Shown piece by piece: positions 11,320 to 23,280 of a stretch of DNA of 64,000 bases. Source of the stretch: Pezizomycotina sp. ARF18. Taxonomy: Eukaryota; Ascomycota. Both the position numbers and the translations under genes were made by a program. The DNA lies in NCBI GenBank assembly GCA_002224055.1, contig AZLU01000117.1, positions 1 to 64,000 of the forward strand, given 5' to 3'. Numbering within the stretch: position 1 is the first letter of the stretch; each line of letters begins with the position of its first letter. The notes under the pieces are model-generated. The model had not been told where the DNA came from. It was given only the letters and a program-made list of their open reading frames with translations, and did no database searches.

Positions 11320-12840
11320 GATTTTCGCTGTATACCCGACGTACATATCTAATATATCACGAGCTGGTTTGTGGTATATATGAATCCGTTTTTCTGAAGT
11401 TTTCAAGGGGGGTCGGTGTTTAAACAAAGACGGCTGGTATAAAAAACAATATACACATATATTATCATCATTCTTTTTGGAAAATGGGATCATGCATGTT
11501 AATGTTTATCGTTTATACGTACGTATAGCTTAAGAAGATACATAGGGTTTGATAAGCCTCGGCGCTCTTCCCAATCAGTGAATTCCAGTGGTATAGACGA
11601 ATGACTTGGTTTAATATTCGTCAAGAGTCCTACGGTCTCATGGTATAATGAACATGGCTATAACTTCAGTTTACCCGAAAATCAACGAATTACTACTAAT
11701 ACCGGCTAGTCTCTATCCCAAGATTGCAACAGTGGTAAAAGAACAACAGTGAAAGAAATACGGAGGGTAGAAGGCCATTTTCGAAAAAAAAAGAAAGAAA
11801 GAAAAAAAAGAAAGAAAGCCGATACCACAATTGCCAATCCAGAATCTCTGGCAGTTGTTTAACTAGCAGGAAAGAAAATGAAGCAACTCTGTGAAATGCT
11901 CTGTCTGAAAGTGAACTTGCGCTTTATAATGAGTAAGATTCAAAAATCAAGGAATCAAGTTGAATCACGCTGGGTACCGATAACAGAAACGAGATCAGGC
12001 GTAATAAGAACGGCCAGTAAGTATCTCATGTAGGGGAAATATCAACCAGAATACACAACAATGCCGAAGACAAGTTTGTCAGTCATTCACGTATAAAAGG
12101 ATCTTGAACTAGGAGAAAATAACGGAGGAGGGGATATATCTAGTGATCAGAAAATCAAAAGAAACCATAAAAACGGTGATCGTAGCAGGATCTAAGGTTG
12201 TCCATACCAAGAAAAAAAAAAAAAGAAGAATAAACATTTCAGGGCAACAAGACTTGAAAGGGGTAAGTAAATACGGTCCAAAAAAGGGGAGAGAAATACA
12301 CGCAGAAGGCTACTTAGCAAAGGTTCAAAAATCTCCTTATAATAAGTCTGACCCAAAAAAAAAAGAAAAATAAAGAAGAAAGAGGGAGAGGAAGAGAATA
12401 AGTGCACAACAAATTCAAGATCTGGAACACGTTCATTCCCTTCAAGGTGTAGAACGGCAATGGTTCGAGCGAATGGAACAGGGTCAAGAGAATGAAAAGG
12501 GAACAAATATATGAAACCAAAATAGAGAGAGAGAGAGACAAATTTAATCCAAAAAAGGAATGGTGGAAAGGAAGTTTGAAAGAAGGGAAGGAGGATATTA
12601 TGAATCCACACACCAGAACTTAGAATGATAACGAATGTAGAACAAATAGGCCATTTGTATTAAATTTGTGAAAAGAGAGAACATGAATATTATCAAATAG
12701 AGCATGAAATATATAGAGATTGAGAAAAGAATGAGAAAAAGGTAAAACACTCTAGACTTATATCTAAGATTTGCTGAAGACTGGGATTTTGAAAGAAATG
12801 TCCGTTCAAGTAATAATAATACGAGACTTAAAAGGAATAT
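11320..12840. other. Convergent intergenic spacer, A/G-rich
   Basis: This lies between the 3' ends of the plus-strand racemase gene and the minus-strand PUF gene. From about 11700 the plus strand is strongly purine-rich (AAGAAA-type tracts), probably containing 3' untranslated sequence of both genes. Open frames here are lysine-rich or Phe/Leu-rich shadows of that bias. Nothing else was recognised. Confidence 0.5.
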
Positions 12841-15800
12841 ATGTTATTTTGTCCAAGCTGGCTAGAGCTTTGCTATACTTATCGTAGTTCCATCTGCCGT
12901 TACCACCACCATGACTTTGGTAGCGATGATGGTATTGGAGGTGGTGGCGCGGTGAGACGTCGTCTTGTTAAAATTCTGGTGCGAGCAAAGCATGCCGACA
13001 CGAGAACCAAACTTGCTCCCACGAAGAGACACCATGTGCTTTCGGATATGGGTGGCAACGATTTCGCGGTGATAGGAGCTGCTGTCTGAATAATGTGTTG
13101 AACTAGATAATTACCATATTGTCGCTCGCGACTAACGTGATTCGAGTGTTAGTAAATTGAAATAACGAAGATAAGCTAGTAGGCTGCATTGACCAGGCCA
13201 GTTGGATTTGCTCCACAATAAAATGGAACGAGGGCTTACTATCAATCAAAGGAATGCGAGGACGATCAGGCCTGCCTTCGCAGACCCTGTCTAGGTATCT
13301 GTCCAGGAACTCTGGACCTGCAACTTTCAGGCATTTTCGACGACCTTGGAGGCAAATTGGTCCATACTATATCAGTTGCATTCATGATAACATGTCAATA
13401 GCCATGGCACGATCAGCGGTGCACCGTGCTCACTACGACGGTTTTAAGTTTAAAATTAGCGAAGCTAGAAAATTATTGATATTATCAGGAGGAGGAGAGT
13501 TACCAAATGTGCTGAATGCACCAATTTCCATATTGACCACGGCAATAAGCTCAATGCTCATCAAAACTTCGTTGATACACGGACGCTAAATATAAATGTA
13601 TATCAGAAAGTACATTTTTTGGGAGAAGAACCCAAAGGAAGGAAGGAACTGAGGAAGAAAGAAGAAGAAGAAGAAGAAGAAGAAGAAGAAGAAAAAAGGA
13701 GATACATATTAAAATGGCTCTTAAAAGAGGACGAACCTTGTCTTCTTCGAGGCAGTTTCAAAGATATTCTGAACCACAAGACTTCCGGTTTCTCCAAGAG
13801 CGACGTCTGGCCACATCCCCTTGAGTGCCTCATTTACGTACTTCATAATCTGAGGAGGAGAGTCGACCCAACGAAGTTCAAATAACTCTGCCAGACGTGG
13901 CATGCGTCTAGAAGAGGGCGAAGCGTCAGTTTTGCAAGAATTCGATGGGAAAAGCAGAGAATATCAATAACATACAACGATGAACCACGTTTCCGGGATA
14001 CGTCTGAGAAGTTCGTGCACCATAGTTGCCTTGTGGACTCTTCACACAATCAAACGCCTTCTGAACGACGTGGCAGCCGAAGGCATCCATGCTGAGCTGC
14101 AAGTCTTGCCCCTCATAGCGATAGCAATAGCCTCGATCTGATGTGTGTGCCATGCTCAAAGCACCTCTGGACAAGGAAGTTTCCGAACCTATTATCATTA
14201 GGGATAAGCTCGCTCAATAATTGCGTCCACGATGGCGTGCCTCTGCTCCTGTGCCCCAAGCTTCAGCCTCTGCTGCAAGAAGAGGGAAGATTGTTGATCG
14301 TTTTCATTGACGATCTTCAACCATTAAATTCCAGTTACAATAATAACTCCTATCAGTGCCAGAAGTGCTCCTATACGAAGACGACCTGTCTTGATAACTT
14401 GGGTAGGAAGCAGATGCCGAGCGGTACTCTGATGTTTTTTTTTTTAAAAAAAAAAGAAAGATAAAAAAAAATTAGTAGCTACTCACGAAGCAATAGATAA
14501 ATTCAGTCGTAAATATATAAGATAAAAGAAAAACGAGATAGGAAAAAAAAATTTCGGGGTTCTTACTGGCTAGGATTCCAAACAGAATTGGCTGATGTGT
14601 TAGATCTGAACTCGGCGGCAGTTGGGGACAAATGAGTTCCAATGGCTCTGGAGGTGAGGGACAGCGCCTGATTCAGCAATAGACCTATTGTAATGGGAAG
14701 AGGGTGGCGGCATTGGCCTGAATAAGGATTTGGATACGTTGAGTGGTAGAATGGTGTATGTCATATTGAGCTGACGATATCTGTCGGGAGCTTGCCAGTC
14801 GTAATTGTAATGCTCTAGCTGGCTCGGTCTGTGCCCGGTTTTTATTGGTACTAGAGCCGGCCAATACGCTATCATGAGGTTTGCTGGCGAATCTCTGCGC
14901 ATAAAATGCTGAACTCTGAAGAGATAAGCGTTTGCTACCAGGCTTCTGCAGTGTTTGGGTTACTATGACTACGCGTTGGAGCCCAGATCCCCTGATTGAG
15001 TCCGATCCCGACTGCAGGCCCGGGCTGGGACAATAGCATTCTCAGGCTAGGAGAGAAGCTGACCAAGGTTCCCACGGTTAGCGAAAGGACGGGAGTGGCC
15101 TGAGAAAGCTCCTTGGAGATTGTGGATCGTACGATCAACATTATCCGCAGAAATGACACCACCGCTGCTGCCGCCACGATTGGTAGCATTATCAGATCCA
15201 ACATCGTCCGACTTGCTCAGAAGTTGGGTAAGCAGAGCCATATAATTGTAGTGGTCGGTTTGTTGAAATGCTTTAGGTCTCTGCTTGATAACTCGTGTGC
15301 AAATTCTCAGTTCGGGCTCCAGGGCAAAGAGTGAGTTTTCGTCCATCGCACCTTGACGTTTGCACGTGGGAAGGTGGAAACATTGCCACGAGGTTAAGCT
15401 ACTGACGACGATTCCTTTAGGTGCCTCGATTCCTTTCCGCCGGTGTGGAGGGTTCCGGCTCCAAAGCCTGACGAAGGTTATTGACCTCGCGATTCTTGAG
15501 ATGAGCTCATTCTTCTGATCGCAATTAGGGCTTCTTGTTCGCGAATCTGGCCATGAGGACCTCCATGGCACCGGAAGTAGATGCATTTCCAGGTATTCAG
15601 CCTAAATTCCAGAAGTATTAGCCTTTAGCAATGCTTCTCATGAGGACTTAACGTGGGAAAGATATAGGATGTGCTCCAAGTACGGTCTTAATAACACTCC
15701 CGTACGAATAGAGTGGTAAAATAGCCCATTTCTAGACCGATAAGCAACGAACCTTTTCATGGCCTTCTGCAATTGCCATCGACTCCAGATTATTGACAAT

Positions 15801-16424
15801 ATTGGAGGATCGAGCGAATCCTCGAATCAGATCCGTGATCAAGATTCATATCCGGGTGAATATTTGAAGATGCCATGTCCTAGGAGTCGTCAGTTGTAGT
15901 TCCAGTACAAACTAGGTCAATATTGGTGGAAAGACTTGATAATACACATAAAGTGACGCCCTGTGATTGGCCAAAAAAAAAGAAAGAAAGAAAGAGCTGC
16001 CGCGGGGGGATATAATATAAAATAAATAGAAGGAAAAAAATATTAAATAAAGCAATAATTGAAACAATGGCAACGATTTTGGAATTTTAGAAAGAACGGT
16101 AATGAGGATAAAGAGCAATAAGGGAAGAAAGAGGAAGAGAGAGAGAGAGAGAGATGCTTATTGACGATTTGAACACCTCCTTGCGGTAACTTCAGTTCTC
16201 CAAACTCGTCTCCTTTCTTTATCAACTCCGACGCAATACCAAAATCCACAGCAGATGGCCTCTTGATCGAACCCATGGAATAGGTAGCCAATCGCCTGGA
16301 CGCTTGTTTTGGCTATGAGCTTATTTATTTTAACAGTGAATTCAACTGGCATGGATTCCGTATTAGAAATGTGATCAAGTACATGCACCCACAGCAAAGT
16401 GTCGTGATGCGTAGGCGAGGACAA
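12841..16424 (-). CDS. PUF (Pumilio) family RNA-binding protein
   Basis: PUF proteins bind 3' UTR elements and repress or localise mRNAs in the cytoplasm. The N-terminal part has SNTESMPVEF (near 16360) and ASRRLATYSMGSIKRPSAVD (near 16300-16240), an element seen in fungal PUF proteins, then low-complexity Ser/Tyr/Asn sequence. The PUF array follows from about 14280 to 12990: QEQRHAIVDAIIERAYP, NRFGNFLVQRCFEHGT, LSMDAFGCHVVQKAFDC, ACHVWQ with LFELRWVDSPPQIMKYV, LGETGSLVVQNIFE, RGQYGNWCIQHI, YSMDQFASKVVE with CLKVAGPEFLDRYLDRVC, QYGNYLVQHIIQ and KHMVSLRGSKFGSRVGML. A Gly-rich tail (SHGGGNGRW) follows. There are several introns; one (about 13588-13737) carries a (TTC)11 tract. Breaks curable by one base occur at 13541 (GCC(C)GT), 13334 (GAA(A)ATGC) and elsewhere. 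The start is not resolved; the left end is approximate. Identity as a PUF protein is firm; the orthologue is not. Confidence 0.88.
13661..13693. repeat. (GAA)11 microsatellite
   Basis: Perfect trinucleotide run. Read on the coding (minus) strand it is (TTC)11 inside an intron of the PUF gene, where it may act as the polypyrimidine tract or simply be slippage-prone filler. Confidence 0.9.
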
Positions 16425-16825
16425 CTCTGATGATAACGGTAGAGGGAGATGATGATGCTAAGGGAAGTAGCTCTTTGACAAACCTTTGCTATGTAGTTGA
16501 TTAACAACCACCTCGTTCTACCTTTCCCTCCTCTTGGAATATTGTGTCAACGAAGTTATGAAATATATGAGGAGGAGGATATTGAAGACAAGCCGTTAAT
16601 GAATTAAAAGCTTAGTAGGTCACGATGAGGAGTAACAGAAGCAGCAGCAGCAGCGGTATGAAGAACAGAAAAAAAGGAAAACGAGAAAGAAGAAAGGTGA
16701 GGTTGGACAAAATGGTGAGTATTATACAACGGAGAAGAGAAAATAAGAAGAATAATCTAAAAGTAAACGCTAGAAATGAAAATTAATACTAACGAGGAAC
16801 GATGCTGCTGCTTAGGGAAGTTTCA

Positions 16826-16903
<78 letters not shown>

Positions 16904-17305
16904 ATGAACGAATAAATATAAGTAATTAAACAATACGATAAATTGACAGAAAAGTAAGTAAGTAAGTATATATCCCCTACTGAGGTAGTGTCTGTGATCG
17001 AGGCAGTAGTTGTCAGTGGTCGAAAAAAAAAAGAAAAAAAAGGGATTAAATACTTAAAAATATTAGTTAATTGTAGCTCCAAAAAATCTTTTTATCTCTT
17101 GTTTCTTGAGATTTGAAGACGGAAAAATAAAAATAAATATATATATACGTTTTGCTTCTTTAGGGATTTGAATACTACTGAAATGTATAATTCTTTTGTT
17201 TCGTAGTGAACATTGAGCTTTTGTGCTACGTTGATTCTCTGAGAATGTAGAAGCATTGCAATATTCAAGCATTTGATTACACTCTTCTACCCAAGACTAC
17301 CACCT
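16425..17305. other. Spacer between PUF and S9-like genes, with AAAT tract
   Basis: No gene recognised. This holds the AAAT microsatellite and the presumed promoter and 5' untranslated part of the PUF gene. The PUF start codon may lie within the first few hundred bases of this stretch. Confidence 0.5.
16825..16904. repeat. (AAAT)n microsatellite, about 20 units
   Basis: Almost perfect AAAT tetranucleotide array with one phase slip near 16860. It is intergenic. A second, shorter AAAT array occurs at 47104-47134. Confidence 0.95.
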
Positions 17306-20300
17306 TTACCTAAAGTAAGAAGCTTCTTCGGAGATTTGCCAGTGGTTATCCATAAAACCCAAAGCCAGCGCTCCCAGCCCCGTGCAGTGCGGTTGCCTTG
17401 TCGATGATAATGAAATCCGGCTGCCCTACCCGTCCTTAATGGAAACAAACGGGCTGCGCGGCGGAATCCGTACTCATCGGAACCCCAGATTACTAACCCT
17501 AATTTCCCGTTGCTCAAAGGTGTGAGAAATATAGCTCCTAGACCAGGAGCCGACCATAGCGTCTCCGTTCCCGCGTTTTGTTTCTACGATTAATGCCCCA
17601 CCCTCGTCAACTTTTATTGGGATTGAGATCTGCGGAGGAAATATATTAGGATCTGGAATCCCTAGAAAGACGATATTCCCAAGATGCGTTGACTAAGGAC
17701 GTCTTTATGGTCAACTATTTCAGAGCGGTACCGAAGTATTGGTACAAATTTCGGTTTAAATTAACGGCCAACTGGGCTTCGGCAGGCGATGAAAGCGAGC
17801 ATGCTATTACGAAGGGCCCTTCCGTCGTATCTAGGATAGCGTCCATGGCACCTAATTGCTTTCCGTGCCTTTCTGATTTTCGCCATTCGGAAGATCTTGT
17901 AGTCTGAAGGTTCAACGTATAAGTTCTGAGCACAAAATATACAGCCGTCGCGCGATGTGACAAAGATAATGCGTACCTGCATGTAGAGTTCAACTTATAG
18001 AATAACGCACCATCGTGGGACCCTTGGGCAACTGGCTGTCCATCAATATAGACGCTTCCGGCATGAGCATATCGTCAATTCGAGGCGAAGTAAATGCAAT
18101 CGTCTGATGTTGGACGTTCGAAGCCTCCAATTGTTGCCCTGAATCTCGACGGATATCCGTCCGAGCCTACTTAGATACTGAACTTTAGCTTATAATCCCA
18201 GAACAAATGGATATTAGGTAAATCAGAAATAAATTTAGGGTATCATCTTCGCGAACCTATTAGGCAGCTCCAATTGATCCACCTTTATGCCACCCTTGGC
18301 TTCAGTATCAGCCGGGTTGGCAACTACGATTTCAAAATTGTTCAATAACGGCGGCACCCGAATGGGTCCATGAAAACATTTCCTAACGAATTTTCCGACA
18401 GCTTCAAAGGTCATAATTCCTGGGAACCTTATATATATACATGTTTTCATTAGCCTTGATGAGTACGAAATTATGGAATAGTAAGTATTACCAGTGCTCT
18501 TTGCCTCGAACTCATGATAAGATACTAGGTCGCTGTTATTGCCACCTTGAACTTTCAGCAACTGAAATATTCGGCGAGAATGGAAAGCTGGCACGTTGCT
18601 GTCTTGTGACCCGTGGCCCTGCAAAATACGCGATCCCGCGATCATCTCAACCAGCAGTTCGGTTCGATAAGTGCTCATAGCATGTAGTAATAGAGACTGG
18701 ATTTTAGGCTCCGTCTCATGCCACATATTATAGGGCACATAAGCTATATAAGTTCGAGAAATTATTTTAATATTTTATAATTTTATAACGTCAAAAAAAA
18801 AAAAAAAAGGAGAAAAGTAATCTTTAATTCGACGATAGAACTTGAAAACCTACACATAATTGAGAGGTAACCAGACAGTGGCGTAGCACAGAATACGTGA
18901 TCATGCCTTTGAGGAACAGTTAGAGTAATAGAGGTATAAAATAGTTATTCCAGTAATTTGCCCACCTGTGGCTGATAGTATACCATGCCCCTGTCTCCAT
19001 TCGAGTGACCAGCGACGAACCTACAAAAGATGGTCGTGAGCAGTGATTATTACAGGGGAAAACGGCGAAAAGAAGCCAAGGTAAATTACTAACCATCTCT
19101 GGATATCAACACTTGCACAGACCAATGGACGTTTCTTATCCAGTAGTTTATTCCTTGTACCGCGGCCTCAGCGTCCGCTAAGCCCACCGGTCTTTTCGAA
19201 ATGATGAAGTATTTGATTAGTGTTAATGCGAGCCTTCGTTGAACCTGCTAAGGATTCTTACGCCAGTCATCTCCACACCATGTAGTCCCGCCGCTTGGGG
19301 TTACTACCCATGCGCAGAGATCCGGTAGATCGTCATACGCCTCCCCGGCAACGGGTGATTTCACGTCAACTCCTGCCCCGTGTAGGTGCAAGAGGATCGG
19401 TACTTTGCCGCTGCAGATATTTTTAGGAGGCGGCCGGAGAATGCCTCTAGATACTGTCCCGCTGGGGTGGAGGTATGTGTACAAGTGCGAGAGAGTGGCA
19501 TTTGCATGGCTTCGGAATTTTACGGAGCTTTTAGCCACTAGCATTTCCTCATCGTCAACTCGCGAAAGTGAACTTCAATGTGAAGAAGGTCATCCGAAAA
19601 TTTGGTGGAGAGATTCCAATATTTAGCTTATAGAGATAAATCTGTCCCGGCAGTAGTAGAATTGACCTCTGCTTTAGGTCCTCGGATTTTTAGAACTGTC
19701 CTGCTTTATACATCCGCTTAGTAGACGCACCGGAGAAACCCTCTTCCGTCAATGGCTAAAAGTAATTCACTAGTAGAAGAACTTACCGTTGATGACACCG
19801 AAGCGGATAAAATCGTAAGCTTCTTTCCGCCTACGTTATGCAAAGGCACACCAATCCATTCGCCCGCAAAGCGCCCACCGACCCTATCCGGAACAATCGC
19901 ATTCTCAAGATTGAGATCAGTGATCCCTCCAATATCCGAATGTAGATACCGATATCACCTTGGGTGGCTGACGGCCACCAAACATTCGGATCTCGTTGAT
20001 AGCTTTCACGTCGATGCGATGCTCACCAGGTTCTAGCTCCAAGATCAGCGCCGGAGCGCGACGGTAATCGTAAACATCCCACCAAAGTGGTGCCGGGTAC
20101 CGTCTACCCACATTTCCATCGAGTTTTTTCAGGTATATAGCCAGCTGACGAGTGCTAAGTTTATCGCCGCTCTCGGAAAGATTGCGCCTAGGAAGAGTGA
20201 ACGAGCCGCGCACCCAAGCTTGAAATTGCAAGCCAGACCATCCGTACGTTGACCTGATCATGTCCCAGTCGACTTGATCATATTTGACCGTTAGATCTGC

Positions 20301-20756
20301 TTTCGTTGGCCGAACGAGGCGAGATTTAGGTGCTGCCACTTGGCGACACCATTACTGCACAGAGAGCTTGGGAATTTGGCATTCTCGTCGTGTTCAAGGG
20401 TTTGAAATCCGCCAAAAGCTTCCAAGGGATCGGCCCCCCACTCGGTTTCTTCGACAAAGCGGGAGAAAAAAAAAAAGAGGAAAGCAAGCCAACAACTTAG
20501 TCTGTGCTACTTTAGCAAATAAGGACTCCGAACTCACCTCTAGTGCCAGCTTGAAAGGGACCCAAAACCTTCCAGGTATCTGCCGGCGCCCATATGATAT
20601 CAGACTGAGCGAATAAGTCATACCCCTAAGTCTGAATCCGAATCTTAACCAGTTCAAATTCGAGTCAAGGCCCTGAAATCTCGCATGTAGCCATAACACC
20701 ACACCGAAGAAAGCTAGCACACTGACGATGGAGAGAAAGAAAGTACTCTGATACAT
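17306..20756 (-). CDS. S9-like alpha/beta hydrolase (prolyl-oligopeptidase-type), membrane-anchored or secreted
   Basis: This is a large fungal hydrolase of the prolyl oligopeptidase-like class. The chosen start at 20756 gives MYQSTFFLSIVSVLAFFGVV, a signal peptide or N-terminal anchor. Landmarks in order: WAPADTWKVLGPFQAGTR (near 20590), a GTGAGT intron, TEWGADPLEAFGGFQTL, a beta-rich part (VKYDQVDWDMIRSTYGWSGL, NEIRMFGGRQPP), the oxyanion-side motif ILLHLHGAGVDVKSP, the nucleophile elbow FVAGHSNG (near 19000), MWHETEPKIQSLLLHAMS, SRILQGHGSQDSNVPAFHSR (acid-residue region), and GKLGLVIWGSDEYGFRRAARL with a C-terminal ALGFMDNHWQISEEASYFR ending at TAA 17306-17308. The length, about 900 residues after introns, fits the family. 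Multiple one-base breaks exist, for example at the elbow, where SNGGQGAWY is restored by adding G. The substrate (peptide or ester) is not predictable. Confidence 0.8.
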
Positions 20757-21336
20757 GTCATTGGCATAGACCAAGCCCGGGTCTCGTTTGTAGCGCACTG
20801 TCGGCCTGACTATAAGCTCCAGTCATAGAAAAAAATTTTACGGACAATGCAAATCATCAGGCGTAGAAGCGACCCGTCGTTGTTTTTAAAACGTCGGTTA
20901 CCCCACAGAAAGTCACTTATCGTCAGAAAGTTTGGAGGCGTTTGCTTTCGCGAAAATGCAAGGGACGGGTATATATCTCTTGGCACTCCCGCTCACTACC
21001 GAGAGACATCAAAATATAAAATACTATTTCGTACGTGTGCATTCAAAAAGAAAAAACTACTACTATTATTATTATACAATAGATAGAAAAGTTTATTATT
21101 GAAGTATGACCGTAAGAAATACTCTATGTATATGTACTAACACGGCTTGATTACTAAGTAACTGATGCCGAAATGTTGCTAGAACTCTCATGAGTAGTAT
21201 CTTTTAAATCAGAAGGCACGTCAGGCAAAATCCTATAGACAGCAGAGTATTCCATGAGAGTGCGCATTATAAAATGCTCAGCGCAAAATTCTAGCACACA
21301 ATCTACGACCTCACTCAAAGGCACTCGATAAATCTT
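20757..21336. other. Short spacer upstream of the S9-like gene
   Basis: No independent gene recognised. A 79-codon plus-strand frame (20847-21086) ending in Lys and Leu runs has no family resemblance. The region should contain the promoter of the S9-like gene and the 3' end of SSL1. Confidence 0.45.
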
Positions 21337-23280
21337 TTAACAGTGCCACAACGATGCCATGGGTCGATAGTCAAGGCGTGTTAGCTCACGTACGTAGCGC
21401 GGCCTAGGACCTATATTATAGTAACCAAGATTCACGGCGAGAGCGTTAAAATGGCCAGCGCGCCATTTGATAGCACAAGTCCTGCAATTTCCAAGGAGCA
21501 GTCGTCCATCAGCCAGAAAGCAGCTAGTCAACGTCCATTGATACGCCTTCGCCGGGCCTTGCAGTAATTTCAGGGCAGCAGGTTCGCCGTCTGCATCCTT
21601 AACGTCCCGTTGACCTGCCTGGCAGCTGGGACAATTATGTAAAGTCTCGTGCGCAAAAATGTCGCAATCGATACAGAAATGGGCACCGCAATCTGGGCAC
21701 ATGTACCTTTGCGAGAGTGCCAATTCGGGAGCCAACGTCTTCTTTAAAGCTTCGGATTGACCTTCGAGCCGCTTTCTTTGCGTTTGGAGACCTCAGATCG
21801 GGGTTTTGATCCGAGGGAGGGAAAACTGTCAAGCAAGCGAAACAGTGTGAAGAATCCCTCGCTCTGATGAAGCGAAATTTTTTTTTTTTTTTTTTTTTTT
21901 TTAGCTATCTAGCGGCATTTACCAGGAATAGGATTTAATGGGAGAGACCACTGACCTTTCCCACGGTACTTCTACCAGTTCTTTAAAGGGAATAGGTGAT
22001 GGTAGGACCTTGCCAAGTGAGTTGAAAGAACAAGCGTCATGTCACATATAGGGCATTCCGTCGGCAGCTGGCACACTTTAGAAGAGCACCGCGGGCACAA
22101 TATCGCCTTTGGTCAAATTGAGTGGCTATTCCCATAGCGACGATATGTGATTAGCTCAAAGTATCGAGTTATATACGGAAATCGGGAAAGTCTACCTACC
22201 AAGCGCAAAAGGACGGCTTTTCCTCAACAATCCTAGAAGGAAATCCCATCATCAAGAGGCTAGGCTGCTCAGTTTTTCCGTGCGTGTGACCGGGGAGTGG
22301 TAGCCTCTAAGACGAGGTCTCGAAAATGCCCCTCGTTCAAGACGACACGTAGGTTGCTAAATGGGGGGGGGTCAGTATCGAATCGGCAAAATATAATGGA
22401 CTATATAAATACGTACAATCATCGCCTCCATTAGTTTTTGTGCACAGCTCTCGGCAGACAGCTACTTGCGCGGCGAGCCCCACAATACGGACTTGGATCT
22501 TATCGTTGATTAGATCGGTGAGAGTTTGGTGGATATCACCTGGATCTGCTGAAGAAAGAGCTCCAAAAACAATCAAAATTTCCCTTGTGCCGTGCAATGG
22601 CGTGTGACTACAGAATAAAACATAATTAGCAGGAAATCCTAGTCGGATAATAACGTCACCTTCTACCGATAATGCTAGAGGGTATGTGTTCACAATAAAG
22701 CTGCTCTTGCCATCTGCAGCGCGTTTTGAAGACTCGCAGCACCCTTGGGTTCCATTCCGTAGCATTTCTCCATCGCCGTCAAGTGCTCTGTCGGGTTTCC
22801 TGCCATGTCGCTTACCCTCACAGCGATGCCGTCATGCATGGCGATGATGCTAAGTTGCGAGATGGGGTTCTGTTCAAAGTATCGGTGATGAATTCCCTCG
22901 TATACTTCAGCATGAGCCGAAAACGGGTTGGGCGCAGGTCGCGTTCCGCCATGGCGGACGATATGTCTAGGACGAGCGTCATGTGGCGGATAATGCCGCG
23001 CTGGATCGGCGTCGTATCACGCAGCAGCCTTTTGCGCTTGCTAGCCTCCAGAAGGCCGGCGACGGTCGCAGCCAGACTCCCATCCGCTCCCTCAACGACT
23101 TGGTCCCAACTTCTTTGAACGTCTTCCCACGCCGCTCTTTTGTTCGGATCCGTTTTCTTCGCCGGGCGGTTACCCCCTCGGGCCCCTCCTTTGCCTCCGC
23201 CCGCTTTGTTGCCGGATCGTCCATGTTATGCGCAGCCTCGTCCCGCTACTCTCCATGATGAAATCCTCGTCCGAATCCAT
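21337..23280 (-). CDS. SSL1: TFIIH core subunit SSL1 (p44)
   Basis: SSL1/p44 is a TFIIH subunit that stimulates the XPD/RAD3 helicase in transcription initiation and nucleotide excision repair. The start at 23280 gives MDSDEDFI. The frame then changes, and the conserved [55 protein letters not shown] and KYTREFITD follow. These begin the von Willebrand A-like domain, which continues with [20 protein letters not shown] and [17 protein letters not shown] near 22600-22450. The zinc-binding part has [19 protein letters not shown] (near 22090), [14 protein letters not shown] and the C-terminal [20 protein letters not shown] with LHNCPSC. All expected Cys pairs are present. A T23 run near 21879-21901 lies in an apparent intron. 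The frame continues about 90 residues past the usual end (stop near 21337), which could be a real extension or a missed stop after an indel. Several single-base breaks are present. Confidence 0.92.

Noticed and set aside
12143-12373. Lys-rich plus-strand frame
   Set aside because: Purine-tract bias in a 3' spacer; no recognisable domain.
13619-13885. Plus-strand frame with a Glu run
   Set aside because: The Glu run is the (GAA)11 microsatellite in a PUF intron, and the rest is antisense to PUF exons.
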